From: Spisula solida
Lineage: Eukaryota; Mollusca; Bivalvia; Venerida; Mactridae
Reading direction: 5' to 3'
Assembly: GCA_947247005.1 (NCBI GenBank)
Contig: OX365948.1
Location: 52,621,401-52,685,400, forward strand
DNA: 64,000 bases
Shown: in pieces, positions 53,501 through 61,870 of the stretch
Numbering within the stretch: position 1 is the first letter of the stretch
Layout: each line of letters starts with the position of its first letter
Program-made: the position numbers and the translations under genes
The notes under the pieces: generated by a model
What the model was told of the DNA's origin: nothing
Database searches by the model: none
The model's input: the letters and a program-made list of their open reading frames with translations, nothing else

Positions 53501-56500
53501 ATTTAAATCCAAGCGTAAGTTTAAGATTTTCGTAAGTGCTTTGAAAAAACAGTACCCTGGAGCTTTGGCCCACATGACTCATATACGCAGTCAACAGAAA
53601 CAAGTGATCATAACGATCATTCCGACAAAGTTTTGTCTACATATAACAATGATGTACTGTAATTTGAACGTGTGACCTTATTTGTCACCTTCTCGTCAAA
53701 CCACGTGCGTATGAATACATTGAAGAAATCATCACGACTATGTGCCACATAGAAACATATCACAAAAATCAACAAGAAAAAGAGTAGAAAAGGCACAATA
53801 CACACAAACCAGATTAAACACAGTACACAGGGGTCAGTAAGCTGTAAACCCTTACCCAACGCGACAGGAGCAAGACAAGCGTGCATACCATTCAGACATA
53901 AACGATGCATGTAATTATGCCTGTAACTGGAACAAGACCACCATACAAACACAAGTGTGCATGCCATTAAGAAATAAACGAAGCTGTCATAGATTATCCA
54001 ATGAAAACATAACATCTGTTGTTACACAAAATTTGTATTTTTACTTGATATAAGGCCGAGGTTTTTTTTGACACTTCAAGATCTGTTTTCGAGATTTCAT
54101 CAAAACGAAACCTCATCAATAATCTGTGTTCATGTGAGACTTAGAGAACTAACAGTGTCGTTTACTAGCACTTACCTTAAGTGGCTGTGTATTGCCACCC
54201 TCTCCGTCAGGCTTGGCTCCTCCCCCACCTGGTGGCTTAGTACCGCCTCCATTCCCGCCTGGTGGCTGAGTAGCACCTCCATTCCCGCCTGGTGGCTGCG
54301 TAGCACCTCCATTCCCGCCTGGTGGCTGAGTAGCACCTCCATTCCCACCTGGCGGCGTAGTCCCGCCTCCATTTCCGCCTGGTGGCTGAGTAGCACCTCC
54401 ATTCCCGCTTGGTGGCTGAGTAGTACCTCCATTCCCGCCTGGTGGCTTAGTACCGCCCCCATTCCCGCCTGGTGGCTTAGTACCGCCCCCATTCCCGCCT
54501 TGTGGCGTAGTACCGCCTCCATTCCCGCCTTGTGGCGTAGTACCGCCTCCATTCCCGCCTTGTGGCGTAGTACCGCCCCCATTCCCGCCTGGTGGCTTAG
54601 TACCGCCCCCATTCCCGCCCGGTGGTTGAGTACCGCCTCCATTCCCGCTTGGTGGCTGAGTACCACCCCCATTCCCGCTTGGTGGCTGAGTACCACCCCC
54701 ATTCCCGCCCGCTGGCGGAACACCGCCTGCACCATCGTCCGGTGGCTTGGCGTACGGGTCGTAATTGCTGTCGTATTGATCTGGTACGAGATTCTCGGGT
54801 TTCATGAGCTCGACAAGTTGTTTAATTTCTTCTCCACCGTCGTAGTTATATAATGCACCCATTTTCATGTGGTTAATGTTGCATATTGTAACTTGAGGAA
54901 AGTCTAGTGAAGAAAACCCGAGCGATACCTTGGTCTGGATTGGATAATTAAAATACTGGTCTATTAAATACCACAGATGCAACGTCATGACTGCAATCGC
55001 AACCAGAAGCATTACGCTCCATATTAACTTGGCCCACCAGAACTTGGCATTGTTTATGTATGGGACTCCCACCATAGAAGTCTTTTCAGCAAACCTGCAG
55101 ATAAGCCGCCGAAAACTTTTCCGCTTTTTGCCAGATTGTTGCGACCCAGTACTGAGCCTACTGACTGTGTCATCACGCGAATCTTCACTTTTATCGACAT
55201 CTTTCTGAAATAAAAAGGAAACCACCTCGATAATCGAGCGTTATGTTGTATCATAGTTATGACAATTTACATTGATTTTAACTAAAGAGGTGTGGCTAAA
55301 TGCAATAATAACCGATTGATGGGTCTTAATTGTCAATGGTCTTAATTTTCATGGAATGGGTGCAATTACTTCAGTGCATAATAATACCATCATGCACTGA
55401 AGTAAGAACAATCGCTTTGTCCAATCTAAGACCTAACTAAACATACCACTGCACTAAACCACATGTATCTAAACACTAGTTAAAGACCGGGTACAGATTC
55501 ACGTGAATTTCGATTTATAATTTTGTGAATAAAATGTAATTGTTACAAACATTTGTTAAAAGTGAATTTCATTGGATGAATTGTGTTGGTTCTTCAATAT
55601 AAAATCAACAGACCGTTTACAGTGTAGCAATACCACGTGACTTTTGACTACAGTTACAAGTAGAAATTTGTAAACATTGAAAAATAAAATAGCCATAAGT
55701 ATTTTATTTCTTCATCGAATTCTATGAAATATACGCCACGCTAAGGGAACAATTAGTTGCTTTCCATGAAATATAATATCTTTTTCAGCGGCTGCTCCGT
55801 TTTGTCCAATACCGTGTGAAACCGTGGAACGTGTAGGTTTCACAGGGTAATGGAAAAATCGGTAAAGCTGCTGAAAAAGATCTTATATTTCACGGAAAGC
55901 AACTAATTGTTCCTTTAGCGTGGCGTATATTTCATAGAAATCGATGAAGAAATAAAATACTTATGGCTATATTTGTGTCCCAATGTATACAAATTTCTAC
56001 TTGTAACTGTAGCCAAAAGCCACGTGGTATTGCTACCCTGGTTTAAGTATCGGAAATGTTAATTGTATGCTCAATAGACTCATCATATAGACCTTTTGAT
56101 TGGACGACTATAATACAAGCAATATAGCAAACTCACACTCGGTGTCTTATCTTGTCTTGGGCTATCCCCCCCCCCCGACAAATAAGACAACCTGTCGTTT
56201 TCGTTCTCTTTCTATATAAGTCGGATGGACGCCAGATGGCAGGAAGAGACGAAGACTAACAGAATCCTAAAGGAGAATGGTGGATGGAGAGTTAAAAGAG
56301 ATGGTACTAACTTGGAAGGAAGCAGAAAAGAAAGCAAGTGTCATAACAACTGAAGAAAACTGACTTAAAAGCAAGCAAGCAAGAAGGCAAACAAGCACAA
56401 GCTGGTTCAAGCTCTAGACTTTTTCGGTTATCAACTCAGAATAATTCATGTTTCTGTTTTGTGATGACAAATTTGAGTCTAGCCTCTCAAGGAAATTGCA

Positions 56501-58188
56501 TCGAAGACACATGCCAATATTTGCGAGGAGATCAAGATCAGGGCCCGAAATCACAACCAATACTTACACTCAGCACTCAACACTCAAATAATGAAAATGT
56601 AATATAATGAGCCCTTACTCTTCATAGAATGCTAATCTAGATGAGGAAAATGTATAGAATTGTTATAAGAGTATTGAAAATAACATTTGATATATTTGTT
56701 TTCCATTGTGTACTATTTATGAGGTATATATGTAATTATTGATTCTGAGTGCCACACTCAGCACTCAGACTGATAAATTACAATTATAGCTCACAAATAC
56801 TCTTAATTACACGATGAAGTAAGCCCAAAAAAAATGTAGTACCTATTTAGCATAATAACAACTTCTTACTCTAAAAAATGTCCATAAAAACCTCAAAAGA
56901 GTGAATTTCAAGATTTGAGTGCAGAGTGCTGAGTGGTAAGTATTGGTATAATCCCGGCCCCAGAACCTTCGAACCTTCAGTCTCAAAGCTCCTAAAGGCT
57001 GGTACCTTAATTATTCTACATTATATACGTAATACGTGGGACGTTAAAAAATAAACAGGACTGGGACCCTCACGGGTTTAGTTTTAAATATTATACAAAT
57101 ATTATTACATAACATTGAATCGGAATTTAATTGCGAAACATTGATATCTGATTTATAGAGTTACACTATCACGTCCGCTCATATTAGTCAATTTTGAAAC
57201 CATGGTAACACGCACCCGGCACAGCCCACCAATTACGATTGATGGCGACTACGTAATAGGGTGTATCTTTAATACTATCATATCGATAGTTTTCAAACTT
57301 CGCCATGACATTGCATGTTACTTATTGGACGATGTCAGCAAAAATAACTACATTCGGACGTTAGATACGGAAATAAGAAGATTTTTTACTCCAGGAGTGA
57401 CAACGTCGTGACGCAATAATAACGTCACCAGAACGTAAGGAAAAACGGACAAACGCCAAGTTCTGTCAATAGCAAGTAACTATGTCCTCTGAAACGTATG
57501 ACATTATCGTAACTACGTTGGGAAACATTTCTCCGAGTCGTTTATCATTTTTAAAATGGCATAAACGCTTTAGTGAGCTTTGAAAGACAGGGAAGTAATA
57601 GGAAATCATATAACGTTTGTGACGTCAGCTAATGAGACATTTGCAAAACATCAGCGTCTCATGGTACATTGCCTCGACCAGATTTTCGATGTAAGATCCG
57701 GAAAAGTACATGTGATTCTCACCAACGCTTTACTTGAGTGGTTCAGTATGGTACAGTAATGTATTCATCACCTTATATCACTATAATCATCGTATTTCAT
57801 AGCCCTATGCGAAGCACGAACGCCTTGTAAAATAGCGACGTCATTCTGTGCGCCGGGTGGGCGTTAGTGACCTTGTTTATTCATCTGTAACTCTCGGACC
57901 GCGTATTTGTTTTAGTTAATAATTTTACTGTATATAGAAAAAGGCTTCCGATTTCTAATGATATGTAATTTGATTTATTTTGTTTAACCATGCGGATTTT
58001 GTGACTATAGTCCTGTTTATTTTTGAACGTCCCACGTATGTCGACAAACTAGGTCTACAAAGTTGACTTATAATGCGTATACCCACCACCTCATCACTTT
58101 GTCGGCGCCGTAGATCGAAGTTCGTATTATTTATAGTAATCTCATTACTGCCTGAAATGGCATTTATATCATCAAAATAACCACTCAT
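38530..58188 (-). CDS. DEG/ENaC-family (amiloride-sensitive type) sodium channel subunit
   Basis: DEG/ENaC channels are plasma-membrane trimers of two-membrane-span subunits, usually sodium-selective and gated by ligands, peptides, acid or force. Minus-strand coding exons: 58188-58090 (proposed start), 55204-54176, 53841?-53689, 52436-52258, 51510-51430, 50913-50822, 50509-50346, 49885-49796, 47660-47537, 46405-46333, 45024-44967, 43521-43439, 39325-39250, 38859-38530. Phases match at every junction, giving about 876 aa if exon 3 is right. Visible landmarks: FAEKTSMVGVPYINNAKFWW before TM1 (IWSVMLLVAIAVMTLHLW); the post-TM1 block FPQVTICNINHMK; finger/palm blocks GHSIKDMLISCTFNGRQC, YGNCWT, LTLVLYLE, YPFPADEG, RKGDPYGTC; the Cys-rich ACQVFC...CDCF and CTCDNPC; SQRQWPSDDYA; NIYFEDLNFEEI; and TM2 with GGAIGLWIGLSILS (the G-X-S filter) and a Lys/Arg tail. 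The ectodomain carries a Gly/Pro-rich repeat of about 170 aa. The usual HG dipeptide before TM1 reads VG. Ligand and exact subfamily (for example peptide-gated) are not decidable here. Confidence 0.9.
39365..39445 (+). mobile_element. tRNA-like SINE fragment
   Basis: GTATAGCTGTGTTGGGGCACAG (A-box-like) is followed by GTGGGTTCGAATCTGG (a strong B box) at tRNA-like spacing. Stems do not fold well. It sits directly left of the pogo-like MITE at 39452, in the intron between DEG/ENaC exons 12 and 13. Confidence 0.5.
39452..39621. mobile_element. Pogo/Tc1-like MITE (fuller copy)
   Basis: Left CAGGACTCGATATAACGACACC and right GTCGTTGTATCGAGTTCTGACTG are inverted, and the right end is followed by TA. 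A truncated relative is at 30842-30976 in the C1q gene. Confidence 0.8.
40815..42480 (+). mobile_element. Decayed LINE fragment, endonuclease region
   Basis: In one + frame near 40934-41090 the words WNMRTTYGTKSVAIVAKEI, NYKL and CETMWT match the N-terminal endonuclease (APE-type) of RTE/CR1-like non-LTR retrotransposons, where WNVRTMY...ETRWT is typical. Further on, in shifted frames, come LIYSG, TQIDHI (near 41520) and the post-endonuclease linker ESQVDLDY...NKHHRKPYI (about 42115-42190). Stops and frameshifts break it, and no reverse transcriptase catalytic block is seen. It is split by a MITE at 41621-41927. It lies in the intron between DEG/ENaC exons 12 and 13, antisense to that gene. 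Confidence 0.8.
41621..41927. mobile_element. GC-rich MITE inserted in the LINE remnant
   Basis: GTTGCCTAACCAGC at the left mirrors GCTTGGATAGGCAAC at the right. The interior is rich in GCGCTACCGAGCGC-type words in both directions (GGTAGCGC, AGCGCTATCGAGCGCTACC) and much higher in GC than its surroundings. It separates two parts of the LINE frame, so it arrived later. Confidence 0.82.
43548..43785. mobile_element. Mariner/Tc1-like MITE, CAGGGTGTTAAA ends
   Basis: TA precedes CAGGGTGTTAAACAAG and TA follows CTTTTTTAACACCCTG. Such CAGGGTGT ends with TA targets are typical of IS630/Tc1/mariner-derived elements. The length is 238 bp. It starts 26 bp outside (5-prime of) DEG/ENaC exon 12, close to its splice acceptor. 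Confidence 0.88.
43800..44065. mobile_element. 266-bp MITE with GAGCGAGTTCAGCTG ends
   Basis: GAGCGAGTTCAGCTG is mirrored exactly by CAGCTGAACTCGCTC, with inner AACTAGAGTT/AACTCTAGT pairs. It begins 14 bp after the preceding MITE. Confidence 0.9.
45133..45503. mobile_element. 371-bp MITE with AATAGAGAGGTTGCGA ends
   Basis: AATAGAGAGGTTGCGATGCG at the left mirrors CGCAACCTCTCTATT at the right. Subterminal ACGTGTACGTGTA words occur in both directions. It lies in the DEG/ENaC intron just upstream of exon 11. The Tyr/Val-rich minus frame is a repeat product. Confidence 0.85.
45545..45780 (-). repeat. Inverted copy of the GGGGAGAC-headed dispersed repeat
   Basis: On the minus strand: GGTGGGGAATGCATAATACTTTTGTGCTGGACGTC, ATTTCAATAAAATATCACATG and GTACCAAGCCTAGTTGTGC. 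This is the same word order as at 15210-15420. Confidence 0.7.
45844..46262. mobile_element. 419-bp MITE with CAGGGGTCGGGATTACAACG ends (copy 1)
   Basis: Left CAGGGGTCGGGATTACAACGAATACTTACACTCAGCACTCAA is mirrored by the right end TTGAGTGCTGAGTGTAAGTA... GTAATCCGGGCCCCTG; the inverted ends are about 45 bp. Copy 2 is at 56539-56963. It lies in the DEG/ENaC intron between exons 10 and 11. Confidence 0.92.
47709..48051. mobile_element. 343-bp MITE with TGCACCAGTCAATATT ends
   Basis: TGCACCAGTCAATATTATGCC at the left mirrors AATATTGACTGGTACA at the right. Subterminal CCCGCCCGGGGGAGCGG and CCGCTGCTCCCCCTTT also pair. It lies 48 bp upstream of DEG/ENaC exon 9. Confidence 0.87.
48389..49059. mobile_element. 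671-bp element with GTCGCTGTTCTTCGAAATCC ends
   Basis: GTCGCTGTTCTTCGAAATCCTCGTATA and TATACGAGGTTTTCGAAGAACAGCGAC are inverted over about 27 bp. Internal words such as AAATCCTCGTATAAT and TTTCGCA repeat. The interior shows no transposase. Confidence 0.87.
49191..49420. mobile_element. MITE with AGAGAATTTGACC ends (copy 2)
   Basis: AGAGAATTTGACCTTATTC and GTCGTGTCAAATTCTCT form the ends. The interior matches 18961-19207 word for word over long stretches, in the same orientation. Confidence 0.88.
49965..50055. repeat. Short dispersed repeat with an inverted copy at 62870-62955
   Basis: GGATACATCAGGAATGAGGT, GTCGAGAGTGATTAATATAA and ACTTGTTTCACAATC recur on the minus strand at 62870-62955. 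A third, shorter relative (GGAATGAGGTGTCAAGAG) is near 21096. Confidence 0.75.
51911..52216 (+). repeat. About 50-bp tandem array beside DEG/ENaC exon 4
   Basis: Six units of AAAATATTGAGACATAGAGG + GATTTAGCAACATACAGTA + (C/T)TGTGGCCCCT, about 50 bp each, nearly identical. The array ends 42 bp short of exon 4 (52258-52436), on its donor side. Confidence 0.93.
53315..53559. mobile_element. MITE with TACTGTTTTATCAAAGCAC ends (copy 2)
   Basis: CCTGGGTACTGTTTTATCAA at the left mirrors TTGAAAAAACAGTACCCTGG at the right. It matches 26047-26271 near the ends (CTTACGGAAATCGTAAATTT against CTTACAGAAACCTTAAACTT). The + strand open frame over its right end is not a gene. Confidence 0.87.
53689..53841 (-). 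CDS. Uncertain exon 3 of the DEG/ENaC gene
   Basis: The 3-prime part (HSRDDFFNVFIRTWFDEK, then the GTGACA donor at 53688) looks like the family's SH-x-DDFF segment ahead of the finger and is in phase with exon 4. The 5-prime border is doubtful. The only in-phase acceptor nearby (TTTACAG before 53841) would include about 25 strongly hydrophobic residues that look more like a translated polypyrimidine tract. The better-placed ACATAG acceptor is out of phase with exon 2. A missed small exon would solve this. Confidence 0.5.
54176..55204 (-). CDS. Exon 2 of the DEG/ENaC gene: N-terminus, TM1 and repeat insert
   Basis: The exon runs from a TTTTTATTTCAG acceptor to a perfect AAG|GTAAGT donor (1029 nt, phase 0 at both ends). 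Its first 40 residues are Ser/Arg/Lys-rich cytoplasmic sequence. TM1 follows at exon residues about 60-82, then FPQVTICNINHMK. From about residue 161 on, 16 or so decapeptides of the type PPGGNGGGTQ continue to GEGGNTQPLK. An alternative start inside the upstream intron (ATG at 55223-55225, MVSFLFQ) is open, but the acceptor consensus argues against it. Confidence 0.88.
54229..54719 (-). repeat. 30-bp coding minisatellite (PPGGNGGGTQ decapeptide)
   Basis: About 16 in-frame units of 30 bp encode PP(G/S)GNGG(G/A)T(Q/K/T) and the variant PQGGNGGGTT. Blocks of identical neighbouring units (three PQGGNGGGTT, three GGATQPPGGN) show recent unequal exchange. Units keep 30 bp, so the frame is never lost. 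The opposite strand is also open through the whole array (Trp/Ser/Ile-rich), a side effect of the unit. Confidence 0.95.
55620..56040. mobile_element. 421-bp fold-back MITE with GTTTA target duplication
   Basis: The arms, about 180 bp each, begin CAGTGTAGCAATACCACGTG and end CACGTGGTATTGCTACCCTG. They pair through ACAAGTAGAAATTTGTA, AATAAAATA and GGAACAATTAGTTGCTTTCC. GTTTA occurs directly before (55615-55619) and directly after (56041-56045), a 5-bp target duplication. It lies in the intron between DEG/ENaC exons 1 and 2. Confidence 0.93.
56539..56963. mobile_element. 425-bp MITE, copy 2 of the 45844 family
   Basis: CAGGGCCCGAAATCACAACC...TACTTACACTCAGCACTCAA and ...GTGCTGAGTGGTAAGTATTG...CCCGGCCCCAG form the ends. 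The interior matches 45844-46262 (GAAAATGTAATATAATGAGC, GAGTGCCACACTCAGCACTC). Same orientation, same gene. Confidence 0.92.
58090..58188 (-). CDS. Proposed first coding exon of the DEG/ENaC gene
   Basis: The ATG at 58186-58188 opens 33 codons (MSGYFDDINAISGSNEITIN...LRRRQSDE), ending at GAG|GTGGTG in phase 0, which matches exon 2. The composition (acidic, then RRRQSDE) suits the cytoplasmic N-terminus of the family. The donor is weak, and GG|GTATAC 5 nt further on would be out of phase. A different first exon is possible. Confidence 0.5.
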
Positions 58189-58520
58189 TGTTTATCATCG
58201 AAATGTTTTCTTATTGTTTATCATTGAAATAATCAATCATTGTTTAGCATTGAAACAATCAATCATTGTTTATCATCGAAATGTCCACTCATTGTTTATC
58301 ATCGAAATAACCACTCAATGTTTATCATCGAAATAACCACTCAATGTTATTCATCGAAATAACCACTCAATGTTATTCATCGAAATGACCACTCAATGTT
58401 TATCATCGAAATAACCACTCAATGTTTATCATCGAAATAACCACTCAATGTTTATCATCGAAATAACCACTCATTATTTATCATCGAAATGACCTCTCAA
58501 TGTTTATCACTTATATCATC
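58181..58520 (-). repeat. 25-26 bp tandem array merging with the DEG/ENaC start codon
   Basis: About 13 units of GAGTGGTTATTTCGATGATAAACATT (minus strand) with variants (GAGTGGACATTTC, TGATTATTTC). The unit nearest the gene is the coding start itself, ATGAGTGGTTATTTTGATGA at 58188-58169. Several units preserve ATGAGTGG. The array therefore occupies the position of a 5-prime UTR or promoter. Confidence 0.9.
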
Positions 58521-58574
58521 AAAATCCATGTATACAATGATAAAACTAATTCGTTCATCCTGCAAAACTCAACA

Positions 58575-58710
58575 CTTTTCAGAAACACCACTTTTCAGAA
58601 ACACCACTTTTCAGAAACAACACTTTGAAATAAACACCACTTTGAAATAAACACCACTTTGAAATAAACACCACTTTGAAATAAACACCACTTTGAAATA
58701 AACACCACTT
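58575..58710. repeat. 15/17-bp tandem repeats (CAGAAACACCACTTTT, GAAATAAACACCACTTT)
   Basis: About three 15-bp units (CACTTTTCAGAAACAC) pass into about six 17-bp units (CACCACTTTGAAATAAA). Minus-strand frames show repeated Val-Tyr-Phe-Lys words only because of the unit. Confidence 0.92.
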
Positions 58711-60939
58711 CACCGTACAGCATATTCCACAAACTGCACTATATCCGTCACGTTCGGTGCGGGTATCAGACACCGCACCCATCTAATTGTAGTTGCATTA
58801 TAACTACAATTACTGTACTTATATTACATTACACTACCCATTTACACTTCAGTCACGATTCCGTGTCGTTTACAAGAACCGCACAAATTTATATACAAAT
58901 TGCATTGAATAGAACTTCACAAAATACACATGATTAATGTTTCAAACACATAAATTAAAATGGTCCATCCATGTTTAAATATTTCACAATATTAAGGTTG
59001 TTTCAAAAAATTTCAAAAGTGCATTAAATGATAACGTTATTATTATATCAAGTTATAAAGTTTTATCCATAAAACAAAATCCATGACAAAATGACGTCAT
59101 GTAAAATGTTACAGACAATTAGTGTAGAGGACTCTATGCGCAAACAGTATATAAACATATATACATAAATATTGGTCTATGATCATGTTACTTTTAATCT
59201 AATGTAACTTACAGAAGGATTTGCCTTTCTTTGGATTTCGGTTTAACTTAAAAGTCCAGTCGTTACAAAAATATATAATATTAATGGGTCATGACACCTA
59301 GCTTTAAAAATACGATATTGGTATAGGGACGTTGCAAATCTTAAAATAAATGAAAGTACACTGTAGTTATTTCCCAAGGTATTGGTACGCTAATGGTAAA
59401 TCGTGATGTGTATATTTTGTCAAGATTTATTTTTAAACATCTATATTATAATACATGTAGTAGAAAATACAGCGGTATTCTATTCTGAACTATTCAAGCA
59501 TGTTTGACAATGTTGAGCCGAAGTTTAAACATGATGGATGTACACGTAATCATATATTATTATCGTTTCGATTCAGGCCCGGCTCCATCAGGGGCACAGG
59601 GGACCAATCGAATCAACCAGTACTAGAAAACTCAAGTTTCGAAAGTTTATTCTGAATAAGCACAAATTTAGACACTACTGGTAACGTACTATTTCTGATA
59701 ATTTTAACAACTGATTTGCCTCGCAGACAAACTTGTCACTTGGCTTTTTTGAATACCCGGGACAGAAGCTATTCATAAAATATTCCGAAATCGTATATGA
59801 ACCCTGACTGTCGTGGGTTCAAATCTAATCCACCGGGTAAGCGTCCATGTACGACTTATCAATTGAGCTAGGAAAAAATCAGCCGCATGTATGCCACTAC
59901 CTAGGCTTTGGAATAAAAACTTTAAGTTTACGAAGACTAATCATATACATGAATATAATATTTTTGTTTCATTTTACGTTCCATGAATCCAACTTTGAGC
60001 TGTCACCTTTAAGCTGATATTAATTTACTCGTTCGGGTTGTTTGGCGACCAATCCAGTGCATGTGTGGATATTGTTTTGATGCTGTGACGTCATGCGAAG
60101 ACGCCAATGCCTAGGTAGTTGCCTACGACATCTGTCAAAACGTTCTATAGTTCATACATGGATACCAAAATTGACTTTTGATTGTAATACGGAAATGGAC
60201 GGCAAGTGACAAGGCATGCCGACAAGTGACGAGATGTACCGATAAGTCCCGAGGCCATTAGAATTTGAATACCTTAAAATATTTGTAAAACTACGGCAAC
60301 ACGATAATGATCAAGTCGTTGTTGAAATCATGATTTAGAATGTTTCCTTATTTAGACAAGATGACGTTATACATTGAAATATGTCACAATCTCATTTGTC
60401 TCCACCAGACGGTTCGTCACGGAGCAATTAAACGAAAATGAGCGCAATTAAAAGAAAGTAAATATTATTAGACACATTTACTAAAACCCATAGTGTTTCC
60501 AGATCGATTTGGTTTTAAGTTACCTGGCACAATTGACAATTACATTCAATTCAATCCATTAACAGGAACGTTAATGGATTCATAAAACAGAGTTGTCAGA
60601 CAGACTATTTAAATCTATATAAACTCGAGAATATTCACTATTTTTTTCAGAAACATATCTCCGTGAATACAATGAATCGAAAAGATAATAACAAATCGGA
60701 CAGGGAAGGCAGGTACCGTACTCAACCGACACAAAAACTAAGCCTTTAACTTTTGACGTTCAAAGTTCTTGTAACATTGTATTTATACGAAGGCAACATG
60801 ACTTATAAATCTTATCTTAAACGAAAGACTTATTAAGTAATATATCCCCTAATAGAAAATATAATCGCTGAAAATAAGCTCATTAAAGTTGGACTTGGGA
60901 AAACATCCACAATAACAACAATGCAAGATTTTTCTATAT

Positions 60940-61870
60940 GCAAGCGAGTCTCCACGACAGCTCTATATGATGTAACAACATGGGTTGCGTCTCTCGCCAC
61001 GACAGCTCTATAGATGCAACAACGTGGGTTGCGTCTCTCTCCAAGACAGCTCTATAGATGCAACAACGTGGGTTGCGTCTCTCGCCACGACAGCTCTATA
61101 GATGCAACAACGTGGGTTGCGTCTCTCGCCACGACAGCTCTATAGATGCAACAACGTGGGTTGCGTCTCTCGCCACGACAGCTCTATAGATGCAACAACG
61201 TGGGTTGCGTCTCTCTCCAAGACAGCTCTATAGATGCAACAACGTGGGTTGCGTCTCTCGCCACGACAGCTCTATAGATGCAACAACGTGGGTTGCGTCT
61301 CTCTCCAAGACAGCTCTATAGATGCAACAACGTGGGTTGCGTCTCTCGCCACGACAGCTCTATAGATGCAACAACGTGGGTTGCGTCTCTCGCCACGACA
61401 GCTCTATAGATGCAACAACGTGGGTTGCGTCTCTCTCCAAGACAGCTCTATAGATGCAACAACGTGGGTTGCGTCTCTCGCCACGACAGCTCTATAGATG
61501 CAACAAAGTGGGTTGCGTCTCTCGCCACGACAGCTCTATAGATGCAAAAACAGGAGTTGCGTCTCTCTCCAAGACAGCTCTATATGATGCAACAACAGGA
61601 GTTGAGTCTCCGTGACAGCTCTATATGATGCAACAACAGGAGTTGCGTCTCCGTGACAGCTCTATATGATGCAACAACAGGAGTTGCGTCTCCGTGACAG
61701 CTCTATATGATGCAACAACAGGAGTTGCGTCTCCGTGACAGCTCGATATGATGCAACAATAGGAGTTGTGTCTCAATGACAGCTCTGTACGATGCAACAA
61801 CAGGAGTTGCGTCTCATTGACAGCTCTATTGGATATTACAAGAGTTGTGTCTCCACGACAGCACTATTAC
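60940..61870 (+). repeat. 44-bp minisatellite, two subfamilies
   Basis: About 14 units of GATGCAACAACGTGGGTTGC + GTCTCTCGCCACGACAGC + TCTATA (44 bp), alternating CGCCACGACAG and CTCCAAGACAG versions, followed by about 7 units of a 41-bp form (CAACAACAGGAGTTGCGTCT + CCGTGACAGCTC). The A and B versions repeat in a patterned order, implying exchange of blocks larger than one unit. There are no unique spacers, so it is not CRISPR-like. Confidence 0.96.

Noticed and set aside
54172..54735. 187-codon minus frame rich in Gly-Met-Gly-Val-Leu-Ser-His
   Set aside because: A shifted frame of the same minisatellite. The channel frame carries TM1 and conserved blocks, this one does not.
54068..54853. 261-codon + strand open frame rich in Trp, Ser, Ile and Pro
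   Set aside because: It is the reverse strand of the 30-bp coding minisatellite in DEG/ENaC exon 2. It is open only because of the repeat unit.
57202..57411. 69-codon + frame starting MVTRTRHS
   Set aside because: No family match and no neighbouring exons. It lies in the proposed first intron of the DEG/ENaC gene.
59810..59870. tRNA-like element (GGGTTCAAATC and TAGCTCAATTGATAAG)
   Set aside because: The two box-like motifs are on opposite strands and cannot form one polymerase III promoter.
60940..61870. CRISPR-like regular array
   Set aside because: The units are contiguous with no unique spacers, in a eukaryotic context. It is a minisatellite.
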